A stretch of 64,000 nt of DNA from Isoperla grammatica (lineage: Eukaryota; Arthropoda; Insecta; Plecoptera; Perlodidae). Location: contig OX246743.1 of the NCBI GenBank assembly GCA_945910005.1, positions 5,776,018-5,840,017 on the forward strand, written 5' to 3'. The stretch's first letter is position 1. Each line of letters begins with the position of its first letter. The notes beneath the pieces are model-generated. The model was given only the letters and a program-made list of their open reading frames with translations, was not told the DNA's origin and did not search any database. Position numbers and translations under genes: made by a program. Below, one piece after another: positions 36,201 to 44,078 of this stretch.

Positions 36201-37957
36201 GTTGTTAATTGTTGTTTTTATTAGCTTTGAGATCTTTTCGCCAGAACGTTCGTAGATATGGACGCGCTCGCTTATCAACGCGTCAAACAGAGCGTTTTCC
36301 TAGTCTTTATCTCTCATATTGAACAATGACGATAGTTTTGAGAACTTTTCGCCAGAAACTTCGTGGACATGGACGCGCTTATCAACGCGTCACACAGAGC
36401 GTTTTCCTAGTTACTTGTTTGGGGAATAATAAAACTTACAGCCTATGTTAACTTTGTCACCCCATGGAGTTTCAATTTTGATCCCTATTTTATTTCAGCT
36501 GGCAAGTAGAAGTCAGGATTTAATTCCTCGGCTATTATTGTGCTTCAGTAAAGTTCAGCGACAAGTGTCGACAAGATTACAAAATGTCTCCGAAGACGAC
36601 AAACAGGTCGTTCACGACCGAATAGAAGAATTGATTACGTTTCTAAGGAACCCAAAGTGAGTAGTAACATGTCGTATTTATTTGAATACAAGTCGCACAA
36701 AGAATTGAATATTGAATGTCAAAAAAGCTGGGGTGCGACCTTCATTCGTGTGCAACTTTTTGGGGGTTTTGTAAAGAAATATATTATTAGATATTAATAT
36801 CACTAAGATTTTACTTCATATACACCAACACGATTTGTTCACCCCTGATGTCAGAAAAAATGTTTAGTTAAGTATGGTAATGTTGGTTATACATTTTAAT
36901 TAAAAAGCCACTACCTAGTTTCATGCTGATAAAGTAGCAGTCCAATAGGGTACTGTAATACCACACTGTAGCAGTCCAATAGGGTACTGTAATACCAAAC
37001 TGTAGCAGTCCAATAGGATACTGTAATACCAAACTGTAGCAGTCCAATAGGGTACTGTAATACCAAACTGTAGCAGTCCAATAGGGTACTGTAATACCAA
37101 ACTGTAGCAGTCCAATAGGGTACTGTAATACCAAACTGTAGCAGTCCAATAGGGTACTGTAATACCAAACTGTAGCAGTCCAATAGGGTACTGTAATACC
37201 ACACTGTAGCAGTCCAATAGGGTACTGTAATACCAAACTGTAGCAGTCCAATAGGATACTGTAATACCAAACTGTAGCAGTCCAATAGGGTACTGTAATA
37301 CCAAACTGTAGCAGTCCAATAGGGTACTGTAATACCACACTGTAGCAGTCCAATAGGGTACTGTAATACCAAACAATAGCAGTCCAATAGGATACTGTAA
37401 TACCAAACTGTAGCAGTCCAATAGGGTACTGTAATACCAAACTGTAGCAGTCCAATAGGGTACTGTAATACCAAACTGTAGCAGTCCAATAGGGTACTGT
37501 AATACCAAACTGTAGCAGTCCAATAGGGTACTGTAATACCAAACTGTAGCAGTCCAATAGGGTACTGTAATACCAAACTGTAGCAGTCCAATAGGGTGCT
37601 GTAATACCAAACTTCATGTTCTACTATTTCCACCCTTGTCTAGGGCATGCAATTGTTGGTGACTCGTCCGACTGCTTCTCTTCATCTTAATAAATTAATG
37701 AGAGTAATGAACACTAATTTGTACATTGTGTAGTAGCCTAGCCTACTACTGTAGTATTGAATTCAATAATAAATAATGCACAATTGAAATATGTGTATTT
37801 CCCACCAAAGGGAGACGTGAAGATAACCTCTAGTTTGGCACTGTTCTTGTTTCTTTTCAGCATCGCTTCACCGTCGTTTCTCTCCTCCTCTCATGAAGTC
37901 GATCCTGCGCTATCAGCATTGCTTAAAATATTAGCTCGAGTTACGGACTCAACATAA
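18458..37957 (+). CDS. AP5Z1: AP-5 complex subunit zeta-1
   Basis: Eight coding exons: 18458-18504, 21213-21829, 22512-22895, 24045-24298, 29783-30195, 32588-32897, 36499-36656 and 37861-37957 (TAA). All phases agree and give about 759 residues (human about 807). Diagnostic blocks are EVDGSQLTAGDIFTVLTLG, FSMLRDWL, LLQRFFPNLLKLVACHPASL, the leucine-rich MFHSLVDLPLMSATLCL, and LASRSQDLIPR, essentially identical in vertebrates. The product is an alpha-helical repeat protein that works with AP5B1, AP5M1, AP5S1, SPG11 and SPG15 in late endosome/lysosome sorting and autophagic lysosome reformation. The first exon is short (15 codons plus 2 bases) and supported only by phase, ATG context and the head-to-head position, so it is the least certain part. 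Introns 4-7 are heavily invaded by repeats. An ATTAAA at 38088-38093 may be the poly(A) signal. Confidence 0.92.
18505..19586 (+). other. AP5Z1 intron 1, left part: low-complexity tracts
   Basis: There is no gene here. The stretch has a (GTT)n run near 19105-19130 followed by a long C/T-rich tract (about 19165-19335), which creates an apparent Lys/Arg/Glu-rich ORF on the other strand that I treat as spurious. Confidence 0.65.
19587..21130 (-). mobile_element. LINE 3' fragment with RNase H domain, split by a hAT element
   Basis: Read on the minus strand, 21120-20602 encodes RNase H-like blocks (EASEACAILEALKFV, ILIVSDSQTCLQS, then APAHNGLEGNETADSMAKK). After the hAT at 20051-20601 the LINE resumes with SSIIRMRLGHCSTNN, a C-terminal motif of I/Jockey/R1-type LINEs. 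It ends in a (TAAA)n tail, seen as (TTTA)n at 19587 on the plus strand. A stop codon interrupts the C-terminal frame, so the copy is dead and 5' truncated. The same 3' end recurs at 25930-26000. Confidence 0.75.
20051..20601. mobile_element. hAT-like non-autonomous element with 8-bp TSD
   Basis: The termini CAGTGTTGTTAA and TTAACAACACTG are inverted repeats. The flanks carry an exact 8-bp target duplication GGCCTATG at 20043-20050 and 20602-20609, diagnostic of hAT. The interior is built of many short GTAGC/GCTAC repeats (subterminal transposase-binding style) and has no transposase. Confidence 0.9.
23380..23868 (-). repeat. Helentron-like family, tandem pair of truncated copies
   Basis: One copy ends at 23608 with the family 5' end (CGCTCGCTTA, read inverted). 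One base later a second copy begins with its 3' end (CTAGGAAAACGCTCTG at 23610). Both are in minus orientation and truncated, lying head to tail in AP5Z1 intron 3. A further degenerate 3'-end piece lies at about 23895-23965. Confidence 0.7.
24867..25659. mobile_element. hAT-like element with GATATCG-rich ends and 8-bp TSD
   Basis: TAGGGATGTTCAACGATATC at the left is mirrored by GATATCGTTGAACATTCCTA-like sequence at the right. The exact 8-bp duplication ATGATCAT flanks it (24859-24866 and 25660-25667). The interior is rich in ATCGATAT repeats plus a GC-richer core with no recognisable transposase. Confidence 0.85.
25668..26692 (+). other. AP5Z1 intron 4 segment: LINE 3' end copy and GC-rich leader
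   Basis: 25930-26000 is a second copy of the (TTTA)n-tailed LINE 3' end found at 19587-19658. From about 26480 to 26690 the sequence becomes GC- and CpG-rich immediately upstream of the nested open frame, which may be its 5' UTR or promoter. There is no other gene. Confidence 0.6.
26693..28644 (+). CDS. Unrecognised three-exon open frame nested in AP5Z1 intron 4
   Basis: Candidate exons are 26693-26859, 26957-27061 and 28401-28644. The junctions are AG|GTAAGA, TTACAG|, AA|GTATAT and TTTTTCAG|, with phases 2 and 2, giving 171 residues and a TAA; an AATAAA follows at 28685-28690. The first exon encodes a very basic segment starting MGRNRKVNPGWPRKRNKH followed by a Lys/Arg/Glu repeat. The second is Ser/Pro/Gln-rich. 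The third starts acidic (NEGEGKLGEISDSYEDL) and ends in a Cys/His/Tyr-rich tail made by a 60-bp tandem duplication. I do not recognise the family. It lies on the same strand as AP5Z1 and could be the 5' remnant of a DNA transposon gene with a basic DNA-binding N-terminus, or a young host gene. The first two exons are better supported than the third. Confidence 0.4.
27813..27980. repeat. (TATG)n microsatellite
   Basis: About 160 bp of nearly pure GTAT repeats, preceded by (TA)n. It produces open frames (MYVC and TYIH repeats) on both strands that are not genes. Confidence 0.95.
28691..29782 (+). other. AP5Z1 intron 4, right part
   Basis: No coding signal. It contains a poly(C) tract at about 29198-29229 and otherwise AT-rich sequence before the exon 5 acceptor at 29781-29782. 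Confidence 0.65.
30207..30250. repeat. (AAT)n microsatellite
   Basis: ATA/TAA triplets run directly up to the 5' edge of a Helentron-like repeat copy at 30251. Confidence 0.9.
30251..30964 (+). mobile_element. Helentron-like element copy (complete, tandem unit 1)
   Basis: It starts TAAGCAAGCGTCTCC and ends with the subterminal GCGCTCGCTTAATAACGCG block and GTGTTCCTAG. The length, 714 bp, is typical of full copies here, and the flanks are T and T. Non-coding. A second copy follows after seven bases. Confidence 0.75.
30972..31442 (+). mobile_element. Helentron-like element copy (internally deleted, tandem unit 2)
   Basis: It begins TAAGCAAGCGTAGCAAGCG and ends GAGCGTTTTCCTTG. Relative to the neighbouring copy it lacks about 240 bp in the middle. 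Same orientation as the preceding unit. Confidence 0.7.
31592..32322. mobile_element. hAT-like element with 8-bp TSD and an internal foldback
   Basis: CATAGGCGTGCGCA and GCGCACGCCTATG are terminal inverted repeats. The exact duplication TGTTTAAT flanks the element (31584-31591 and 32323-32330). Its centre carries a long imperfect inverted repeat (about 31930-32219). Confidence 0.88.
31930..32219. repeat. Long inverted repeat (foldback) inside the hAT element
   Basis: The left arm starts near GAGTAATATAGGGTAGAG and runs through CAGTTTGTCTACYGCC to GATGACGGAG. The right arm is its inverted copy ending CTCTACCCTATATTACTC. Each arm is about 140 bases and roughly 80-85 percent complementary by eye. 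Confidence 0.8.
33609..34446. mobile_element. hAT-like element nested in a Helentron-like copy
   Basis: TAGGGTTGCCGTT and AACGGCAACTCTA form the termini. The flanks AAATATAC (33601-33608) and GAATATAC (34447-34454) are an 8-bp duplication with one mismatch. The uninterrupted family consensus has GAATATAC at this place. Subterminal ATCGAT-rich repeats flank a GC-rich non-coding core. Confidence 0.85.
34515..34876. mobile_element. Short hAT-like element nested in a Helentron-like copy
   Basis: TAAGGTTGCCCATCGATGT and its inverted partner GGTGGGCAACCTTA bound a 362-bp element full of CGACATCGAT repeats. Flanks CTGAAAAC (34507-34514) and CTGAAAAG (34877-34884) are a 7/8 target duplication. The right end is closely related to the sequence at 1720-1810. 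Confidence 0.82.
35026..35789 (+). mobile_element. Helentron-like element, full-length copy (tandem unit A)
   Basis: 764 bp from TAAGCGAGCGAAGCGAGCG to GAGCGTTTTCCTAG. It shows a 5' terminal TAAGCGAGCG, its inverse CGCTCGCTTA about 40 bp from the 3' end, the GACGCG...CGCGTC hairpin and a CTAG end. The body contains two related roughly 170-bp blocks (each with GTGAGRTRGC and GTCACGAATAT). Only one T separates it from the next copy. Confidence 0.8.
35791..36303 (+). mobile_element. Helentron-like element (tandem unit B, internally deleted)
   Basis: It directly follows unit A in the same orientation (CCTAG-T-TAAGCG junction). It has both family ends but a shortened middle, 513 bp in all. An orphan 3'-end fragment of the family lies at 36335-36411. 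Confidence 0.8.
36930..37612. repeat. 34-bp minisatellite, about 20 copies, in AP5Z1 intron 7
   Basis: The unit TGTAGCAGTCCAATAGGGTA plus CTGTAATACCAAAC (34 bp) repeats about 20 times with scattered single-base variants (GGATA, CACAC). Because 34 is not a multiple of 3 and the minus strand of the unit has no stop in any frame, three 230-250-residue open frames arise here; none is a gene. Confidence 0.95.
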
Positions 37958-40805
37958 CAGGTAACTTCGCATGAAAGGAGAAGGACTTCTGTAGAGTTGT
38001 GCTGTGCCAAAGACTTGGATTGCACTTAAGTGCAATTATTTGTCATCAATTCAGATGTTATCGCACTACAAAGCAATGCAAATGTTTATTAAAAACAATT
38101 ATATTCTATACAATACTATCCAAAACCCTATGTGCAGTGGCATAGAACTAGGAAGGGGATACACCACACCTCACTTACCCTTTTGGACCTCCTTTCCAAA
38201 ATAATTTCTAGTTACACCACTAATCACTGATATAATATTGTATAAAAGTAGTAGTAGTCCTATTTTTAGCTTTGTACTCATTTTTGATTTTGCTGGTATA
38301 CCGTAAAACGGGGTGAATATAAATAGTAAGCACATTTTTATAGCACTGTCTTTCGTTGGTGTCACCTAATTTTGAAATTTATAAATACATTCAAATTTAC
38401 CGCCTTAACCGTCGCTCATTTGTCTTCGATTTCTGCTATTTACATTTTTTTTTCGAGGTTTGGTTAGCTGCTTCAAGCTTGAGTTTCTGAACTGTCATTT
38501 TTTAGAAAAATAAAATCTGGAAATCTTCATCTAAGCCTCCACTTTCTCAGTTAAATTTAGGTAGTTAAGTGTTTTATTATGATGCTATATGCTGTTGCAA
38601 ACAGTTTGATACCACACATTTTACTCTACCTTAAAATTTCAATGAACTATGATTTTTTTAACTGACCACATCGTATTTTATGTTGTTTTGGCATAATTTT
38701 GCAATTATTATTGTCAATTAATAATGTTCATAAACTTGATACTTTCGCACTACAGTGACTATTTATTATTTTTTGAAGTATGAATTACTGTTTCTATTCA
38801 CGTTTGCTACTACAGCATAGCAAAAACCAGTAATTTTGAACACGTGTTTCTATTCTCACGTCTTGCAGATGAATAGAAAACACTTTTAGTTGATTACCGG
38901 TAATAACAGTTATGCTTTTCCCGAAAAATATTTTTTTAATCTCATATAATAGGCCAGATCAAGTTTTAGTATAACTGTATTGTATTAAGTATTGTATAAG
39001 TATAGTTATAGTATCAAGTTTTAAAGTATTGTCAAAATTGTTTCTATTCACTCTGTTTTACGGTACTTGGGTCTGAATTGAGTCAATTCACCAACTTCGT
39101 TAATCTCCAATTTAGTAAACTCGGTTTAGTAACTAACCATGTTTTCAACAAACATTACATTCAAAGTGGATGGCAGTCGCCATGATTGTTCGTAGAGAAT
39201 CTCCGATTACCGGCTAATCGGGGTTTCAAAAGTTGGTGAAACTGGCCGTCAGTCCAGTCACTATCACAGCCATGGAATCGGCTGCAAACCTCACCACATC
39301 ACTACGTAATATGCACTGCCGTGACTAGTTTGTGATCCCTATCCACCAACTCGCCTTATAACTAAACCATAACCCTTGCGACATTGTGTAAACCCGCCAT
39401 TACATGGAAGTACACAGATTACCGCTGGCTATATGCTGGAATCATAAACACCTTTCAAGGAACTGTATTTTGTCTTGGAATACTTATTGTCACCTTAGCA
39501 ACCACTAAAGTGACGTTATAAGGACTTGATATAAATATACCTAATTACGGCTGTTAGATGTTGTATAAATGTATAAATACTTGCCATGTGTTCATATTAC
39601 TGTTACATTATTAAACTGCCAAAATATAAAAATGTTTTTTTAAAACATTGTTTGTTTTACTGTGTGGTATGGAGAAGGACTGTCAAATGGTTGCTGTGCA
39701 ACAAGTCCACAAAGATAGTAGAAGTATGTAAGTATGATGCCAGTGAGGCGACGACAAGGTCTACGTGATCTTCGCCTAGCTGAAGTTCGTCCAACTCCCA
39801 AGTTAGGTCATAGAAGTTCGTTGCACAATGTTAAAACTCACATGTTATTCAAATGTGAGAAACATGAAACGGGAAGGAAAACAAATGAAGTAATCTTTAA
39901 AAATAACATATTCTAAAAACACAAAATTACTTTGTTTTAAGACTTTTAAATTATTGTATTCTATAAAAATATCTCGTCTACGTGTTAAGTATTAGTTTAC
40001 ATGATCTACAGCGTATATTTATCTCGTATAACTATTTTTGGGCACTTACGCTAACCAGATCCGAGTTACTCCGATCCTGTTGATCGGATCCATCTCGTTT
40101 TGCGTTCGCAAACATGATCAAGTTAACTCTTGGATCCCTTGAAAGTGGACCGTTCTCTGACCAGGGTTAGTTGGATCCAGACGTAATGTTTTGGCGCCAA
40201 TATGAATCAATGGCATCGTGAACTGCAAAAGTAGGGTTATAGGGTTACCACGGCAACCACGTTCACGCTTCAATATTTATTTTCCCAAGGGACGCAGATT
40301 TTTCAAATGTGATGGCTACAAGGCCTGGTTCCTTGGTTTTCGTATTATACCTCATTCAAAAAGTAGTTTGAATCCGCGCCACAAAGTACTCGCCCAAAAA
40401 ATGTCCGTTCGCTAACCATCAACGATCAAATAATCCATCACTTGATTACGATGCATCCAGTTGACTCGATCGAGTTGTTTGGATGAAGTTGGTGTAAGCA
40501 CCCATAGTAATGGGTGACAAAATGGTGGTTTTGGATCTCTTGCGGCGACCTGACTTGGGAGTTCAACGAACGGTGCAGATGAAGTAGACCTTGAGGCGAA
40601 GGCGACGTGTGTCTGTGTGCAGTTCCTTGCTTTGATGAGTTTGTTCAAATACAGTACTCAAATAAACGTACTAGGTGAGTGTTAACTTTATTGTCAAGTG
40701 ACAATGGTACAGTTACAATAATTTTACAAGTCAAGTTCAGATGAAATCTGTTGAAGGTAGTCACTGGTCACTTTTTGCAAACACTTCTACTGGCTATTTT
40801 TCAGC
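37958..40805. other. Intergenic region between convergent AP5Z1 and TEDC2
   Basis: No coding gene. It contains a short inverted-repeat element at about 38133-38220, a large TIR element at 38299-39065, weak inverted repeats near 39090-39245 (CACCAACTT...AAGTTGGTG), and a possible TIR element at about 40039-40506. The putative TEDC2 poly(A) signal (AATAAA on the minus strand) is at 40687-40692. Confidence 0.7.
38299..39065. mobile_element. TIR element with TACCGTAAAACGGGGTGA ends
   Basis: TACCGTAAAACGGGGTGAAT at the left is mirrored by ATTCACTCTGTTTTACGGTA at the right, giving about 25-bp imperfect terminal inverted repeats. The interior is AT-rich and non-coding. Confidence 0.7.
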
Positions 40806-43767
40806 TTATGTCATTTTAACAAGAATAGGCAATGTTAAGTTCTTTACGTCACACAGAGCAGCAACAGTTTTAAATAAAGCAACAAATGCTGGTTCATTTG
40901 CACTCGGATGTGATAAATGGGGTAATACATCTTTACGCAGTAATGCCAGTACATGGTTTTGGTATTGTATTCTTTGAGCTTGATGAATATTTTCTTGAAA
41001 GCTTTTTAGCTGTTGCACATTGTTGTATCGGATGCAAAGTGTTTCTTCCATACCTAAACAAAGAAAGAAAATGAATATTTGAATGAATGAATAATTGTTT
41101 AATTCGAAAATTCGAACAAATAAATCTCCCCCATGTATAAATATTAAATACCCATTATTAACAGACAGATACTCTGAAACGGTTGTTCAAAGAATGAAAG
41201 TCCAAGAAGTAAATGTCTGGGATTACGGGGCGTGCGTGATTCATCCCCCCCCCCTCCCCCACCCTTGATTGCAGACAGGTGGTTCATTCACCATTGTTTA
41301 GCAACAAAACGTGTGCAGCCAATGAGCCCTTCACACGTGCACTTCATATCAGTCAGGATTAAATAGTAATCTTCAGTTAATGGTTCTTCTTGTTCGTTCT
41401 CGAATTATTCAATCGGCTGTCAATAATGGCTCAATGGCTTACAGCGCGCTTATCACATGAAATGGAGTTTTTCGCTTGAATTTGCAAGAAAAGAAATGCT
41501 TGAATTAGGGACATAACCCTACCAATTAGTTCGAGAACTTCCGTAAAAATTTTGTTTTTCACTTTTCGCTTTTATAGTTAATGCGAATTTCACGGGGCTC
41601 TATCAATTAGGTAATAGGTATTAGTAATACTATAATACTATAAACCTTATCTCCACCAATCCCTCTAGTTCCCTTCTTGTGTGAAACTTCTAGTTCCCTT
41701 CTTGTGTGAAACTTGTGTAGCACTGGATACATTTATGAAGGGGACAGGTTGGTGGAAGAAGACAGTGCACTGTGTAGGGAGGTGCCTGCGGAAGAGCAGC
41801 GTACACTGAGAGAAGATAGGGGTCGAGTGTTATTGTCAAGTGCAGTCAAAATATGATGATGTATGTAGCATTTGCACCTACTGCGAGTTTTTTAACAAGC
41901 TATTCAAAAATATTAAATAAACACCGTGTGCACATTTCTGTGAAGGAGAAGCAACACAGATTATAAAATTTTGTAATAGGCCAAAATGTTCCAAATGTTA
42001 CTTTTATTTTTATTTTTCATCTTCCCCATATAGACCTAACGACCACTTTAGACACGCCCATGCTAATGAAAAAGTAAATAAAAAGTAAACTATTGAAGCT
42101 GGAATTGTTCTAGGTCTATAAACTTTAAAATTACAACACTTACCACAAAATCCATAAATGCTCAGTTCATTCCATATACCTGCTAAAGCCCAATCATTAA
42201 GGTTTCCCTTTTCACTCAGTGGAACTTTATCAGATTGTACAGTCTTATTCTCAGAGGGAAAGGAGGCATCATGGCTAGAGCATTTTCGATAACTTTGTTC
42301 CAATGTGTCCATTTTCACTCTAGACTTGAGAACATTGTTTTTAGATAACTTTATCAGTTTGGACGACTCGTTAAACAATGCAGTGTATTCCGAGAAAAGA
42401 AAAACTGCTGGTTCACACAAAGCTTCATTCCAATGTGTTTTATTCTGTAAGAGAACGATAAAATGTTACATGGACATAGATTGTATTCTAATATTGAGTA
42501 GGCCCTTTATATAATAATATTCATCGGCTTCGTCATCCTTTGGTCACCCCCCTTCATAAATAGTATTATTTTCTCTTTGGAGAAGCAAAGCAATATATCT
42601 GTACAATGTACATATGATTAATGTGAAGTAAACATACAAATAAAGAAAAATTTGATTAGCCTACTATAAGAGATTATGTTTATTTTTTACCATAAGATTT
42701 ATTCGGTCCATGAATTCATTGGAAACTTTCTTTTCTTTACTAATTGTACTTTCTTGATGCTGTAATTTATCTAAGAAACTGTGATAGGGTTTGAGGACTT
42801 TCACCAGTTCGGAAGGGACTCCAAGCCTGTCGATTGCTTCTCGAAAATCCACCCGAATCTCGGACACTTTCCTTTTCAAAGAAATTGCCATGCCATGAAT
42901 TAAACACTCATCATTTAACTGTTTCCCACAATGTTCTTGGGATGATTGTATTGAAGGCACACATGTTAAGAGATTGGTTTGCTGTGCAACATGTTGAGTA
43001 GGTCTAGGCCTACCTATTGACACCCGATTCAACAGGTCGTCTAGTTGGGCCATTGTAATAGCAACAGGCTTTTCGTTTTGGCTAGAAGTACATTTCTTCA
43101 GTCCAGCATTAACTTTAACTGTACGAGGGTTGTTTGTAATCCTGGGAGAATTACTAGGTGTGTAGTCCTGTTGATACGTTGATTGTAGAGATGTATTCGA
43201 TCGAATTGATGATGAGCAAGTACTTCCACTACTTCTACTACATCTAGGTCTGTTAATACCATTAGTGGCGTTTCTTTGATTTGAGGTAGGCCTAGGTCTA
43301 GCATTTGGTCTAGAAATATATCGATTCTCAACTTTAAGGCCGGTTTGACCAGGCCTAGGCCTAGGTTTACTACCAAACCGACTGCATGATGGCCTTAGTA
43401 AGCCTCCTAGTTGCGGTGATATAGTACTTGTTTTCATCTGATTAGACACAGGCTGAAGTCGAGAACGATTTGTCTTTGTCGTCTTCGAGCTTAGCTCTAC
43501 TCTTAATTGTTGTGCATTTCCGACAACATCTTCAATGTCTCTAGCTATATCTTCAATATTTATATAATCGTTTACTCGATATTCAAAACACGTACATATG
43601 GGAGGTTCTGGTTCCCGATCGTCAGGTAGACACCAATCTTTTAACAGATTGCGTACGTCTAGGCAACTTGCACAAACACTTTTCTTGGTTATATTCGTTG
43701 CTTTTAGGATATTTTCTAGCATTACAATCAAATTTGACAAATCCAACGACTCCTTACTCACGTCCAT
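40806..43767 (-). CDS. TEDC2: Tubulin epsilon and delta complex protein 2-like
   Basis: Three coding exons in transcription order: 43767-42691, 42444-42144 and 41053-40806 (TAA), phases 0 and 1, 541 residues. The ATG is fixed by an in-frame TAA 18 bp upstream. The N-terminal part is helical with a LxxLLxxW-type stretch (VRNLLKDWCLPDD), followed by a long basic, Ser/Arg/Pro-rich low-complexity middle (about residues 90-240). The C-terminal exon (CIRYNNVQQLKSFQENIHQA, then LLRKDVLPHLSH, then ALFKTVAALC) aligns with my memory of the human TEDC2 C-terminus, including the LLP-x-hydrophobic core. TEDC2 works with TEDC1 and delta/epsilon tubulin to stabilise centriolar triplet microtubules. The call rests mainly on the last ~80 residues plus N-terminal pattern. 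The gene is head to head with MEIOB. Confidence 0.7.
41054..42143 (-). other. TEDC2 intron 2
   Basis: Non-coding. It contains a poly(C) tract near 41247-41265 and a short direct repeat (CTAGTTCCCTTCTTGTGTGA, twice near 41666-41710). No mobile element was recognised. Confidence 0.7.
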
Positions 43768-44078
43768 GTCGAGTTCCTTGGCGAATTAACTGTTCATAGG
43801 TACTAATTCCTCAAATTAATCACCAAGTATTAATAATCTTGTATAATTAAACATGCCACCCCACGATAACACTCACCGTTTATGATGCCAGCTGTCAGTG
43901 TCATTGCGAATGCGATGTGGCATGGCAGTGTTTTCCCGCCAAAACAAATTCCGATCGACTAATCGATCCTGTTACGCGATTTGCAAAAAGCTGGGAGAAT
44001 TCGAACAAAGTGGTGAAGACCAAAAACCACGGAAGAAGATCACGGGTGAAGATCTAGGACGTCTATCAAGATAAAATA
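43768..44078. promoter_or_regulatory. Bidirectional promoter region between TEDC2 and MEIOB
   Basis: A 311-bp spacer between the divergent start codons. It carries a perfect E2F-type site (43932-43940), an ETS-like CCACGGAAG near 44029, and raised CpG content compared with the flanking introns. A shared promoter is inferred from position. Confidence 0.65.
43932..43940. promoter_or_regulatory. E2F-type binding site
   Basis: TTTCCCGCC followed by AAAA matches the E2F consensus TTTSSCGC exactly. It is about 165 bp upstream of the TEDC2 ATG and 140 bp upstream of the MEIOB ATG. Confidence 0.5.

Noticed and set aside
36930..37612. CRISPR-like array
   Set aside because: Units are contiguous with no unique spacers, and the genome is eukaryotic.
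36868..37633. Three overlapping minus-strand ORFs of 229-249 residues
   Set aside because: All come from the stop-free 34-bp minisatellite inside AP5Z1 intron 7.
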